Assembly: GCA_000155435.1 (NCBI GenBank)
Contig: DS990262.1
Coordinates: forward strand, 928,255-992,254
Direction: 5' to 3'
Origin: Clostridiales bacterium 1_7_47FAA
GTDB taxonomy: Bacteria > Bacillota > Clostridia > Lachnospirales > Lachnospiraceae
DNA length: 64,000 bases
The notes beneath the pieces were generated by a model. The model was not told the origin of the DNA. It worked only from the letters and a program-made list of their open reading frames with translations, and ran no database searches. Positions 44,664 to 53,400 of this stretch are shown here, piece after piece. Within the stretch, counting starts at the first letter, position 1. Each line of letters starts with the position of its first letter. The position numbers and the translations under genes were made by a program.

Positions 44664-45489
44664 TGATCCACCCATATACAGTGAGGATAAAATCCAAAAT
44701 CCGAATGATGCAGTCCAACTCTTATTAAAGGAATTCGATTCTGTTGACAGGGAATTATTTTTCGTCCTTAACCTGAAGACCAATGGGCAGGTGATCAACG
44801 TAAATATAGCCAGCATGGGGACACTAAATAGCTGCATACTCTCCCCGAGGGAAATCTTTAAAGCCAGTATCCTTTCCAATGCGGCCAGTGTTATATTAAT
44901 GCATAATCACCCATCAGGGGACTGCACACCTTCCAAACAGGACGTTTTAATGACTAAAAGGCTTGTGGCTTGTGGAGAACTGATTGGTATCACTGTGTTA
45001 GACCACGTTATATTAGGAAAGGAAACCTATTTAAGTATGAAGGAGGCGAATATGATGCCCGATGGGAAGAAAATATATAATGAAATAGCTGCAGAAAACG
45101 GAGTAGAGTATGGAAAGAAGCCGATTCCCACAATATCATTTTACGTGGCGGAATGTATGGAGTTTCCCTCGTTGGGGAAAGTGTATCAGTGCAGGAGCCT
45201 GGAACAAGCTGTGAAACGATACAGGAATCTCCCGGAAGAAATGGCGTGCATGGGGAATGGGATTGGATTCACAATCAAGGACGATGATTCTATCTATTCC
45301 GGTGAGTTTGATCTGGTGTCAGCAAACCGGCTGGATGTGGATATTATCAACTCTATCCCATATTATCGTGACAGCCCATTGGTACAGAAAGCAATTGAGG
45401 ATATCAAACGACTGATGCCGGAAGTGAAGATTATTGAACCGGTACAGCACGGGGTACAAAATCCAAAGGAGCGAAAGCAGGCCAGATAA
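44620..45489 (+). CDS. radC: RadC/JAB-domain protein with C-terminal extension
   Basis: 289 residues from the ATG at 44620, 5 bases after AGGAGGGG. The first 150 residues are the RadC/MPN-like domain with SVILMHNHPSGDCTPSKQD (metal-binding His and Asp) and TVLDHVILG. The last 130 residues (ISFYVAECMEFPSLGKVYQC and onward) are an extra alpha/beta domain not found in chromosomal RadC. RadC-like proteins are common near anti-restriction genes on mobile elements, but their function is unclear. It ends PKERKQAR. Confidence 0.85.
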   Translation: MKANGLKMVSIRLVDDPPIYSEDKIQNPNDAVQLLLKEFDSVDRELFFVLNLKTNGQVINVNIASMGTLNSCILSPREIFKASILSNAASVILMHNHPSGDCTPSKQDVLMTKRLVACGELIGITVLDHVILGKETYLSMKEANMMPDGKKIYNEIAAENGVEYGKKPIPTISFYVAECMEFPSLGKVYQCRSLEQAVKRYRNLPEEMACMGNGIGFTIKDDDSIYSGEFDLVSANRLDVDIINSIPYYRDSPLVQKAIEDIKRLMPEVKIIEPVQHGVQNPKERKQAR

Positions 45490-45507
45490 CAGGCTTTCAT
45501 ATATGCA

Positions 45508-45536
45508 TTGAATAAAAGCAAAAAATACGGTACAAT
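45508..45536 (+). promoter_or_regulatory. Sigma-A-type promoter of the MNT/HEPN cassette
   Basis: A TTGAAT -35 box (45508-45513) and a TACAAT -10 box (45531-45536) are separated by exactly 17 bases. The start codon of the MNT gene is 35 bases downstream, behind AGGAGGG. This independent promoter marks the toxin-antitoxin pair as a separate transcription unit inside the T4SS region. Confidence 0.75.
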
Positions 45537-45570
45537 ATCCATATAAAAGATAAGACAGGAGGGAATCGGC

Positions 45571-45900
45571 GTGGATAAGAATAAGGAAATGTTTGACAGG
45601 CTGGTAAAGGGCCTGCGTGATATTTACGGTGATAAATTGGTAAGTATTTTACTATATGGTTCATTTGCCCGTAAAACCAATACAAAGGAATCGGATATTG
45701 ATATAGCAGTTCTACTGAACGGAAAAGAAACAAAAGAGATGCATGACCGTATGGTGGACCTGGCGGTGGATATGGATTTGGAATATGATCAGGTCTTTTC
45801 CATTCTGTATATTGACTATAAAAACTTTTTGGAGTGGGAGGATACTTTACCATTCTATAAGAACGTGAAGGAAGAAGGGGTGGTACTGTGGGCAGCTTAG
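45571..45900 (+). CDS. MNT-type nucleotidyltransferase (antitoxin of a MNT/HEPN pair)
   Basis: 109 residues, GTG start 7 bases after AGGAGGG. It carries the minimal nucleotidyltransferase motif GSFARKTNTKESDIDIAVLL (Gly-Ser then Asp-x-Asp), near residues 29-48. In MntA/HepT-type toxin-antitoxin systems the MNT protein adds AMP to the HEPN RNase and silences it. The HEPN gene overlaps its end by 13 bases. It lacks the Arg tail of the surrounding genes, consistent with separate origin. Confidence 0.88.
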   Translation: MDKNKEMFDRLVKGLRDIYGDKLVSILLYGSFARKTNTKESDIDIAVLLNGKETKEMHDRMVDLAVDMDLEYDQVFSILYIDYKNFLEWEDTLPFYKNVKEEGVVLWAA

Positions 45901-46286
45901 AGACATTAGCAAAGTACCGTTACCAGCGTGCGTTAGAGGATTTAGCTGCGGCAAAAGAAATGTTGTCAGGCGGTATGTATAAACCATCGCTGAACCGTTC
46001 CTACTATTCTATTTTTCATGCCATGCGTGCCATTACAGCACTGGAAGGATTTGATTCCAGTAAACATAGCGGCGTGATTGCGTATTTTAACCAAAATTTC
46101 GTGAAAACTGGGATTTTTGCGAAGGAGACTTCTAAAATAATCAAAAATGCCTCTATCATGCGTGAACAATCGGATTACTCGGATTTTTTCATTGCCTCAA
46201 GGCAAGACGCAGAGGAGCAGATTGAAAAGGCAAAGGAGTTTATCGGTGAGATTGAAAGATATTTAAAGGATAAAAATGTTCTATAG
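45888..46286 (+). CDS. HEPN-domain toxin of the MNT/HEPN pair
   Basis: 132 residues, GTG start overlapping the MNT gene. The text NRSYYSIFHAMRAITAL contains Arg, six residues, then His, matching the Rx4-6H RNase motif of HEPN proteins, inside the typical four-helix bundle. HEPN toxins cleave RNA; the partner MNT inactivates them. Two terminators follow closely. The pair could stabilise the element or act as a phage-defence module. Confidence 0.88.
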   Translation: MGSLETLAKYRYQRALEDLAAAKEMLSGGMYKPSLNRSYYSIFHAMRAITALEGFDSSKHSGVIAYFNQNFVKTGIFAKETSKIIKNASIMREQSDYSDFFIASRQDAEEQIEKAKEFIGEIERYLKDKNVL

Positions 46287-46371
46287 GAGATAAAATACAG
46301 GCGCACCAGTACGTTGTGGCTGTCTGGAAAACGGTCTGTGGATAAATAAAAATTGAAGAATGTATTACAAG

Positions 46372-46442
46372 AAAAAGTGGTTGCTTCTAGTGGCCACTTT
46401 TTTTATTGGAAAAACGGCTGCGAAAATTTGCAGCCGTTTTTT
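46372..46442 (+). terminator. Tandem terminators after the HEPN gene
   Basis: The first pairs AAAAAGTGG (46372-46380) with CCACTTTTT (46394-46402). The second pairs AAAACGGCTGC (46411-46421) with GCAGCCGTTTT (46430-46440). Both have T-rich 3' sides. They isolate the cassette from the next gene, which then needs read-through or its own promoter. Confidence 0.82.
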
Positions 46443-46463
46443 GCAGAAAGGTGGGTTGAGAAT

Positions 46464-46964
46464 ATGAGATTTGGATTCAGTATTGGATTTCAATTGTATG
46501 AGTGGGAGGTTGAAATCGAAATACCGAGAGAATACCGATTCCGTTCCGAAAGGGAAGCGCGGACAGCCTGCAGGGAAATGAATGTGGAGGCTATTGTGTT
46601 TCCAAATCAGATCGCCGTCCTGTTTGAACGGGATTATATGATGCTGGAAGACAGGGAGTTATACAATTTTCGGAAACTCAAGGATGAAGTATATGAGAAG
46701 TGTGGAACTTTACTTACTCCGGAGGAAGTTAGTGAACTGATTGAGAAAGGAACTTTAGAAGAAGTAGTCCTTTTCAGTGATAAGTATATGCCTGACGGAA
46801 CGGAATACATGGAACTGGATGTGTCGGCAGAGGAAGCATACAAAATGTTGAAAGAAAAGTATGATCCACATTATCAGCTTCCTTTTGGTTTCTGCAGTCC
46901 TGCAATAAAGGGTGTAAAAGGATTCCACTTTGAAAGCCTCTATTATCAGGTGAAAAAGATATGA
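46464..46964 (+). CDS. Unknown protein
   Basis: 166 residues from the ATG at 46464, with AAAGGTGGG upstream; an earlier start at 46353 would lie inside the terminators. It opens MRFGFSIGFQLYEWEVEIEI and is otherwise acidic and helical (LLTPEEVSELIEKGTLEEVV). No family is recognised. It ends YYQVKKI, basic but without a terminal Arg. Confidence 0.62.
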   Translation: MRFGFSIGFQLYEWEVEIEIPREYRFRSEREARTACREMNVEAIVFPNQIAVLFERDYMMLEDRELYNFRKLKDEVYEKCGTLLTPEEVSELIEKGTLEEVVLFSDKYMPDGTEYMELDVSAEEAYKMLKEKYDPHYQLPFGFCSPAIKGVKGFHFESLYYQVKKI

Positions 46965-46989
46965 GCAATAGCTGAAGGGAGGAATACGA

Positions 46990-49170
46990 ATCATTGACAA
47001 CCGATTTAAAAGTAAAAAAGAAGCACAGATAAAGCTGAAGGCAGACGCAGAAGTAAAATTACAAACGCATAATTACCTGGGAACTGAAAAAAGTTCTGCA
47101 TCGGGACTTCTTGGAAAAAAGATTGTTTCCGGGGGTATAGATGAAAAAGCCTCATTATCGGATAAAAAGATCCACATGAAGTCCACGGAGATTCATCCTG
47201 TATCAGAGCCGAAGGAACAAGAAGATAAGAAAAGTGCGGTTCTTGCAGCGAATTCTGTATCAGGGTTTAGAAAGCAGCCAGGAAAGAAAGAGAGTTCCCT
47301 GGATTATAAAAATACAGACAGGAAACCCAGACAAGAGAAAAAGAAGTCAGGTCAGGAATCACGCCAGGAATCAAGGGAAGAAACTTATCCCAGATATTTG
47401 GCTGGAAGTGAGAAGAACGCAGATTTTGAAGATGATGGAGTGCGGAAGAGTAAGGAGAAACCAAAAGAGAACTTTGTCCGGGAAAAGCAGAAGCAAAAAG
47501 CCAGCAAAGATCCTAAGTTTCACTTAGACAATGTTTCCGGGCCGGATATTAAACGGAAAGATTATGATTTTGGATTTAAAGATACCGTGACCCTCACACG
47601 AACGGAGCGAGGGTCTGAAGCAGTGGACCAGAAGTCTGAGGACAGATTTCAAAGTCAACAAATGCCGGGAGAGGACCGGGATACATTAAAGACCAGAAAA
47701 AAAGATGAGAAGATATCCTCAAAGAATGAAGTAAGACGAGGAAGGGTAAAAAAGGAACAGGAAAATACCCGGATGAAAAAAGCTATCCGGAGGCGCATGT
47801 ATGCTTTCATGGTGAACAAGCTAAGCGGTGAGGAACAAAAGGACAGTTTTGCAAAAGCCGCAAAAGATATCGCCGTCATGAGGGCTGGATTGGTTGTCAA
47901 ACAGCTTGTTTTGTATCTTCTGGGGCTGTTGGGGCCGTTATTGGGAGGGCTGGTTACGATTGCCTTGCCCTTTGTCCTGATTATTGTAATCCTGTATAAC
48001 ACCCCTTTGGCTCTCTTTCTACCACCATTACAGGAAGGGGATACGGTACAAAGCGTATTATCGGAGTATTACCGGGAATTTAACGAGGAAGTAAGGGCGG
48101 CGGAAGAAGACAGTGATGAGGATGTAACCTACAAAAATATGCAGAGTGGCGTGGCTCGTAGCAATTTTACCGATGTGATGATGGTATATATGGTGCGTTA
48201 TGGAACCGGGCAGGGAAATTTCTCAACCGTCATGAGTGATAAGAATAAAAAGCACTTAAAGGAGATTTTTGATGAAATGAACCACTTTGCATCTGAGACA
48301 GTGACAGATACGATCCGGGCCGGTGAAAGCCTTGGAATCATGACATTCAGTGGTTATTGCAACTGTTCTATCTGCTGTGGCCAATGGTCGGGAGGTCCTA
48401 CGGCAAGCGGCGTCATGCCGAAAGCAGACCACACCCTGGCCGTTGATGCTTATAATCCCACGCTTCCTATGGGGACACATATCATAGCAGGCGGAAAGGA
48501 ATATGTGGTGGAGGATACCGGAGATTTTGACCGTTATGGTGTAGACTTTGATATGTATTTTGGAGACCATGGGACAGCCCAGAATTTTGGACATCAGGAT
48601 ATGGAGGTATTTTTGGCTGATTCCAATGGCAGCAACACGGTGGAAGTAACACACACCTCATTATATGTGTACAACCTTACCTATGAAGATTATATTGAAC
48701 TTGGCAAACTGACACCCAGTCAGGAGAAGTTGCTGCGTGAGGTCATGAGTGACGAATTCCTGCACAGTATGCCTGCAAGCGGCATTGGCGAGCAGGTGGC
48801 ACTTGCGGCGTTAGATAAGGTTGGCTGCCAGTATAGCCAGGATTTGCGGTATGAGGAAGGATATTATGACTGCAGTTCTCTGGTACAGAGGTTATATGCA
48901 GAATTTGGTATAAACCTTCCATCCGTTGCATCAACACAGGGACAGTATATTGTAGACAATGGTCTACAGGTTAGTGAAAATGAACTACGGCCAGGAGATT
49001 TGATCTTCCATTCCCGTGATACAAATGCGGGGGAATTTATGTCTATTGGGCATGTGGCGATTTATGTAGGAAATGGGATGCAGGTGGACGCACGAGGGAC
49101 AGCATATGGCGTGGTTTACCGGCCATTGGTTCCGTCTAACATCGGTTTGTATGGAAGGCCATGTCGGTAG
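46990..49170 (+). CDS. 3D and NlpC/P60 cell-wall hydrolase of the T4SS (VirB1-like, CD1108 type)
   Basis: I extend the frame from the ATG at 47176 to an ATC at 46990, which is 7 bases after AGGGAGG and yields IDNRFKSKKEAQIKLKADAE, the start usual for CD1108-type proteins; ATT at 46993 is an alternative. The result is 726 residues. A long basic, disordered cytosolic part precedes one transmembrane segment (about 320-350 in this numbering). Then come a 3D domain (SGYCNCSICCGQ to EDTGDFDRYGVDFDMYF) and an NlpC/P60 peptidase (YDCSSLVQRLY, IGHVAIYVG). It locally opens peptidoglycan for the conjugation channel. Confidence 0.85.
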   Translation: MIDNRFKSKKEAQIKLKADAEVKLQTHNYLGTEKSSASGLLGKKIVSGGIDEKASLSDKKIHMKSTEIHPVSEPKEQEDKKSAVLAANSVSGFRKQPGKKESSLDYKNTDRKPRQEKKKSGQESRQESREETYPRYLAGSEKNADFEDDGVRKSKEKPKENFVREKQKQKASKDPKFHLDNVSGPDIKRKDYDFGFKDTVTLTRTERGSEAVDQKSEDRFQSQQMPGEDRDTLKTRKKDEKISSKNEVRRGRVKKEQENTRMKKAIRRRMYAFMVNKLSGEEQKDSFAKAAKDIAVMRAGLVVKQLVLYLLGLLGPLLGGLVTIALPFVLIIVILYNTPLALFLPPLQEGDTVQSVLSEYYREFNEEVRAAEEDSDEDVTYKNMQSGVARSNFTDVMMVYMVRYGTGQGNFSTVMSDKNKKHLKEIFDEMNHFASETVTDTIRAGESLGIMTFSGYCNCSICCGQWSGGPTASGVMPKADHTLAVDAYNPTLPMGTHIIAGGKEYVVEDTGDFDRYGVDFDMYFGDHGTAQNFGHQDMEVFLADSNGSNTVEVTHTSLYVYNLTYEDYIELGKLTPSQEKLLREVMSDEFLHSMPASGIGEQVALAALDKVGCQYSQDLRYEEGYYDCSSLVQRLYAEFGINLPSVASTQGQYIVDNGLQVSENELRPGDLIFHSRDTNAGEFMSIGHVAIYVGNGMQVDARGTAYGVVYRPLVPSNIGLYGRPCR

Positions 49171-49294
49171 CATCAGCATACAAATTTGCTTTGAAGTTCT
49201 AATCGTAATGTAATTTAAAGGTAATGAAACTGAGGAGGGATAAACATGCTGTAAATGAAAAGAAGAAATCAATAAGAAATGAAGAAAAAATTGA

Positions 49295-49319
49295 GGGCAG
49301 TCGGCAAGACTGCCTTTTT
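49295..49319 (+). terminator. Rho-independent terminator
   Basis: GGCAGTC (49296-49302) pairs exactly with GACTGCC (49308-49314) over a GGCAA loop, followed by TTTTT. It ends the channel-gene transcript just before the DpnD/PcfM-type gene. Confidence 0.8.
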
Positions 49320-49334
49320 GAAAGGAGAATGCCA

Positions 49335-49892
49335 ATGTCTGACTATATGGAGGACAATTTTTATTATCTTGAAAAGGTCAGGATGAAAGGGGAATACCAT
49401 GTAATACTGTATAAAGCCTGGATGGGGCTGTGGGAGGCACGGGAGGCGTTTCTGGACGGTCTGCAGGAAGGTATGATAAACAGGCAGCTAGTCTTGGGAG
49501 TAGAAAAGGATGGAGAGAAAATCCCATTTTTCCAGTGTGATGATGGTAAATTCTATATACCAGAAATAAAATCCAGAGATATGCTAGGGAAGCCTGCAGA
49601 TACATTACTGGAAGAATTGAGTGGGCGTTTTGGGATAGAAGAATGTGGGGAGAAGCAAGTTGTTTATATAAGCGATACCAAAGAACAGGATTATGATATC
49701 CGCATAACCGAAACATTAAGTAAAATAGTGACGGTCAGGGCACAGAGCATGGAATCATCCTTATCAGAGGCACATGACAATTATTCGGACGCAAAAAGTG
49801 GTTATGTATTGGATTACAGCGACCTGCGGGGTGTAACCTTGTCAATGGTGGGTATCCATCGGGAAAAGCCGCGGAATATGGGTGGGAGATGA
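49335..49892 (+). CDS. DpnD/PcfM-like domain protein
   Basis: 185 residues from the ATG at 49335, 7 bases after AAAGGAG; an ATG at 49329 is too close. The N-terminal half resembles an uncharacterised helical domain (LYKAWMGLWEAREAFLDGLQ). The C-terminal half (ITETLSKIVTVRAQSMESSL then YVLDYSDLRGVTLS) matches the DpnD/PcfM pattern. It ends PRNMGGR. It overlaps the next start by 4 bases. Confidence 0.65.
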   Translation: MSDYMEDNFYYLEKVRMKGEYHVILYKAWMGLWEAREAFLDGLQEGMINRQLVLGVEKDGEKIPFFQCDDGKFYIPEIKSRDMLGKPADTLLEELSGRFGIEECGEKQVVYISDTKEQDYDIRITETLSKIVTVRAQSMESSLSEAHDNYSDAKSGYVLDYSDLRGVTLSMVGIHREKPRNMGGR

Positions 49893-50422
49893 GTAGGGAA
49901 ACATTAAAAGAAAGACTGGAAGACTCTTTTTGCCGCTGGGACAAGGAACTATTAAGTGGAGGCAGTGATCCTTATTATACTGACGGGCAAAATATGAACC
50001 TGTTAAGAAACCATATCATTAGCGCGAAGTATGATATGAAGGAGGCAGGGGAATTTCCAGAAATTTACCACCGAAAGACACCGGAGAAGCTGCCGGAACA
50101 TTTTATGGTACAGGCGGAAAAGATTTATTGGGCAGCCGTTGGTATCTTCCGTCAATGTAGGGACGATGTGGACTATCAGTATTTATGCGGACTGGAACTA
50201 AGTCCTAAAATGGATAATGGGCTTGAAATCAGAAATGCATTAAGAAATGTAAGGGAATTGGAGGATGCAATCAGGAACCAGGATTTTGTCATTATGAGAA
50301 GGCACCGTGAGATACCTGATTTTAAAAAATACAGACAGATTATTGAAAGCAGCCCAGAGAAAATAGAACCCAAAATGGAACAGATGAGTTTATTTACTAT
50401 GGCAGACCGGGAAAGAAGGTGA
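49889..50422 (+). CDS. Unknown protein upstream of the helicase
   Basis: 177 residues, overlapping the previous gene (ATGA). Helical, with LLRNHIISAKYDMKEAGEFP near residue 37. The C terminus reads KMEQMSLFTMADRERR, in which the QMSLF segment resembles a short interaction motif (clamp-binding motifs are of the QxxLF type). That resemblance is weak evidence. It stops 4 bases before the giant helicase gene. Confidence 0.6.
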   Translation: MSRETLKERLEDSFCRWDKELLSGGSDPYYTDGQNMNLLRNHIISAKYDMKEAGEFPEIYHRKTPEKLPEHFMVQAEKIYWAAVGIFRQCRDDVDYQYLCGLELSPKMDNGLEIRNALRNVRELEDAIRNQDFVIMRRHREIPDFKKYRQIIESSPEKIEPKMEQMSLFTMADRERR

Positions 50423-50426
50423 ACCT

Positions 50427-53400
50427 ATGGATCAGCACACCATGAAGGTATCAGATTTGTATGATATTGCAATTTTTGATATCTCGCGTGACGGTGAACA
50501 GTGGAGAAAATATCTGGAGTTTTCTGCCAGGGGGAATTTATATCGTTTTGACTTTTTGAATACATGTATCATTTACGAACAATACCCGGAGGCAGAAATC
50601 CTCCTGGGATTTTCAGACTGGAAGAAAGCAAAGCGTTATGTCAGGGGCGGTGAGATTGGAATCGCAACATTTCCCATTGAGATGCTGGGAGGTGCGCAGT
50701 ATGTCTATGATATCAAAAGCACCGGCGGAAGGGTTATGCCTTGGATATGGGAAATCAATGAAGAAAATGCTCCTGCTTTTGCAAAGAGGCTATTTCCAGA
50801 ACAATATCAGGAAGAAAATAATTTCAGGATAGCAATAAAAAACTTTACGAGAACATATGTACGTGCTATAATGGAAGAGGAAAACGACAGGATTCATGAA
50901 ATAGCAGTTCTTACCAGCAAGGATGAATTGGACGATAAACAAATGTCACCAGTTGAAGAATTCATCCTGCAGAGCACCGCATACTTGGTATTAAGGCGAT
51001 GCGGGATTGATACTTTTGATACAGGACTGTCTGCAATAACAAACTACCAGGAAGAGGTGATACTATCCAAAATAGGTATCCTCATATCGGATATTGCAGA
51101 GAGGACGTTGCGGAGATTTGCAGAGATTGCGAAAGAGATCCGGGAAGATGAAAGGAGAAATCAAGATGGTAGAACTGAATTACAGGAAAGAAAAGGACGG
51201 GCTGCTGTACCCGATGCTGGAGACAGGGAGCCAACAGGCGGAAGGGCTGGAGACGCTGGGCAGATACGCGAAGCTGGCACAGGAATACCTGCTGGAGAAG
51301 GAGGAAAGCCGGTACAGCCTGTTGCTGCGGACGGGCAAACTGCCGGAGCTGCTGAAACAGATAGAGGCGGAAGCGTGGGAGCTGCACGACCAGATCGTGG
51401 AGGACTACGTGAGGATAAAAGCGGTGGAGAGGAACATCAATCCGGCGGATACGATGGAGATGACCAGACTTCGAAACGAAGCAGCGATGATAGCTCAGGA
51501 AACCGTGATGCAGGAAGTAATCTGCAAGCCGAGGTAATAGATACTGATATAGAGGAAGGAACTGCTGTTGCGGTTCCTTCTTTTTCTGTTGAACCAGTGC
51601 CTGTAGAAGTGACAGATGAATTATGCAGAGAAGTGGTATTAGCAGGCGCACTGGAACCTATCCTAAAGAAAAAGATCTATGATTTCTTTGAGTTAAATGA
51701 AGGGATAGAGGAGCGTGTTGAATTTCTTTATCAGATTTACGAAGGTGGAGACACCATTATTACTGGTGAGGGACTTGAATTTGAATATGAGACAGATAAT
51801 ACGGGAATCCAGTTATACTGGCATGAGCAGAGGCAGTATCTAAGTGGGTATCTTCCATTTAAGATAGTGGCAGAAGAAATCCTATTATTAATCGAAAGCG
51901 GGGAATACTATCAGCCAATAAAAAAGGACGTGGAAATACCGGAATCATTGGCCGAAACAGTAGAAAATTTCCTGGAAACGGCAGATGGCAGGATAGTATT
52001 TGACATGATTTATGATGTAATGACCATAAACTTACTGCCCCAGCAGGAAACCGAATTTATACGGCAGAGTTTCCTTTCCCTGCTTGGTTCAGATGTGGAT
52101 TGGATATTTACCTCAACACTGACCTTCCATGCTGGAGAGATTTCTTGTTCTTTTGACGGTAATAAGGTGCAGACCTATCCGTGGCGTGTGATCCGGGACA
52201 TTCTGGCCCGGATAATCGAATTAGATCAATATCCTGAATCCAGCCAGGATTTCTCTGTAGAGGAAATTAAAAGAATTCCCTGGTTTCAAAATCTGGCGTC
52301 CCAATACCAGGGGTTATTAGAACAGGCCGGCGAGACACCGGCAGTAACAATACCATATTTAAGTGCGGATACCGTAATTGAGAAAGATGACAAAAGAACA
52401 GAGGATACAGGAGAAGAAATACAGGAGACCCAGGCTGATGGAAGAAGTGAACGGTTAAAGGCAGTATTTGAAGAGGCTGCAAATGCATATGCCCTTCATT
52501 CCATGGCATTGATTCCCTCCAAACCATTGATTCAAAGGTTCTTTGAACAGGCAGGGGAAAAGGAAAAACAGGAATTTCTTTCAAAAATTTTGAAAGTTCA
52601 GTCTAAGCAGGACTATGGAAAGTCTGCGCTAAATACAAGCTGGGGATTGATCCATTACACGTATGGTGAAAGTGGAGTCGTTGAATTCCGCCTTGTGAAT
52701 GGAGAAAATGAAGGACATGGGGCTTTTACCATGCAGGAAGTATCGCGTGCAATCCAGGCAGCCATTGATGTGGGAGAGTACCTGCCACCGGGGGAATATG
52801 AAGCGGCACGCAAAGAAGAATTTGCCCTATGTCCGGAAGAAACCTTCCTATTATATAAGGAAATGAGTAACCGAAACCAAAACGTCATTCAGGTTTCGGA
52901 TTTTTTTTACCCTGATGGATGGGAATTCCCTTCCGGTGACAAGACAAAGTATAAGAGTAATGTCGCAGCAATCCGTCTGTTAAAGGAACTGGAACAGTCC
53001 TCCCGCCCGGCTACACCAGAGGAACAGGATATCCTCGCCAAATACATAGGATGGGGAGGTCTTGCTAATGTATTCAATCCTAAGAGTCCAAACTGGACAA
53101 ACGAGTATCAGGAACTGCAGACGCTGTTGACAGAGGAAGAATATGAGCAGGCCAGGGGAAGTATTAATTCCGCATTTTACACGCCGCCCGTTGTCGCTAA
53201 GTCAATCTATAAAGCATTGGAGCAGTTTGGGTTCACAAATGGTTCCATCTTGGAACCCAGTATGGGCGTCGGGAACTTTTATAGTGTCCTGCCGGAAGAT
53301 ATGCGGGATTCCCGTCTTTATGGAGTGGAATTGGACAGTATCAGTGGAAGGATTGCAAAACAGCTTCACCCTCATGCCGCAATTGAAGTCAAAGGATTTG

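Noticed and set aside
14250..50422. Explaining the terminal Arg codons as SD sequence of the next gene
   Set aside because: It works for a few cases (31550, 36841), but many tailed genes end far from the next start, and CGA, CGT, CGC and CGG codons are used, which do not resemble an SD.
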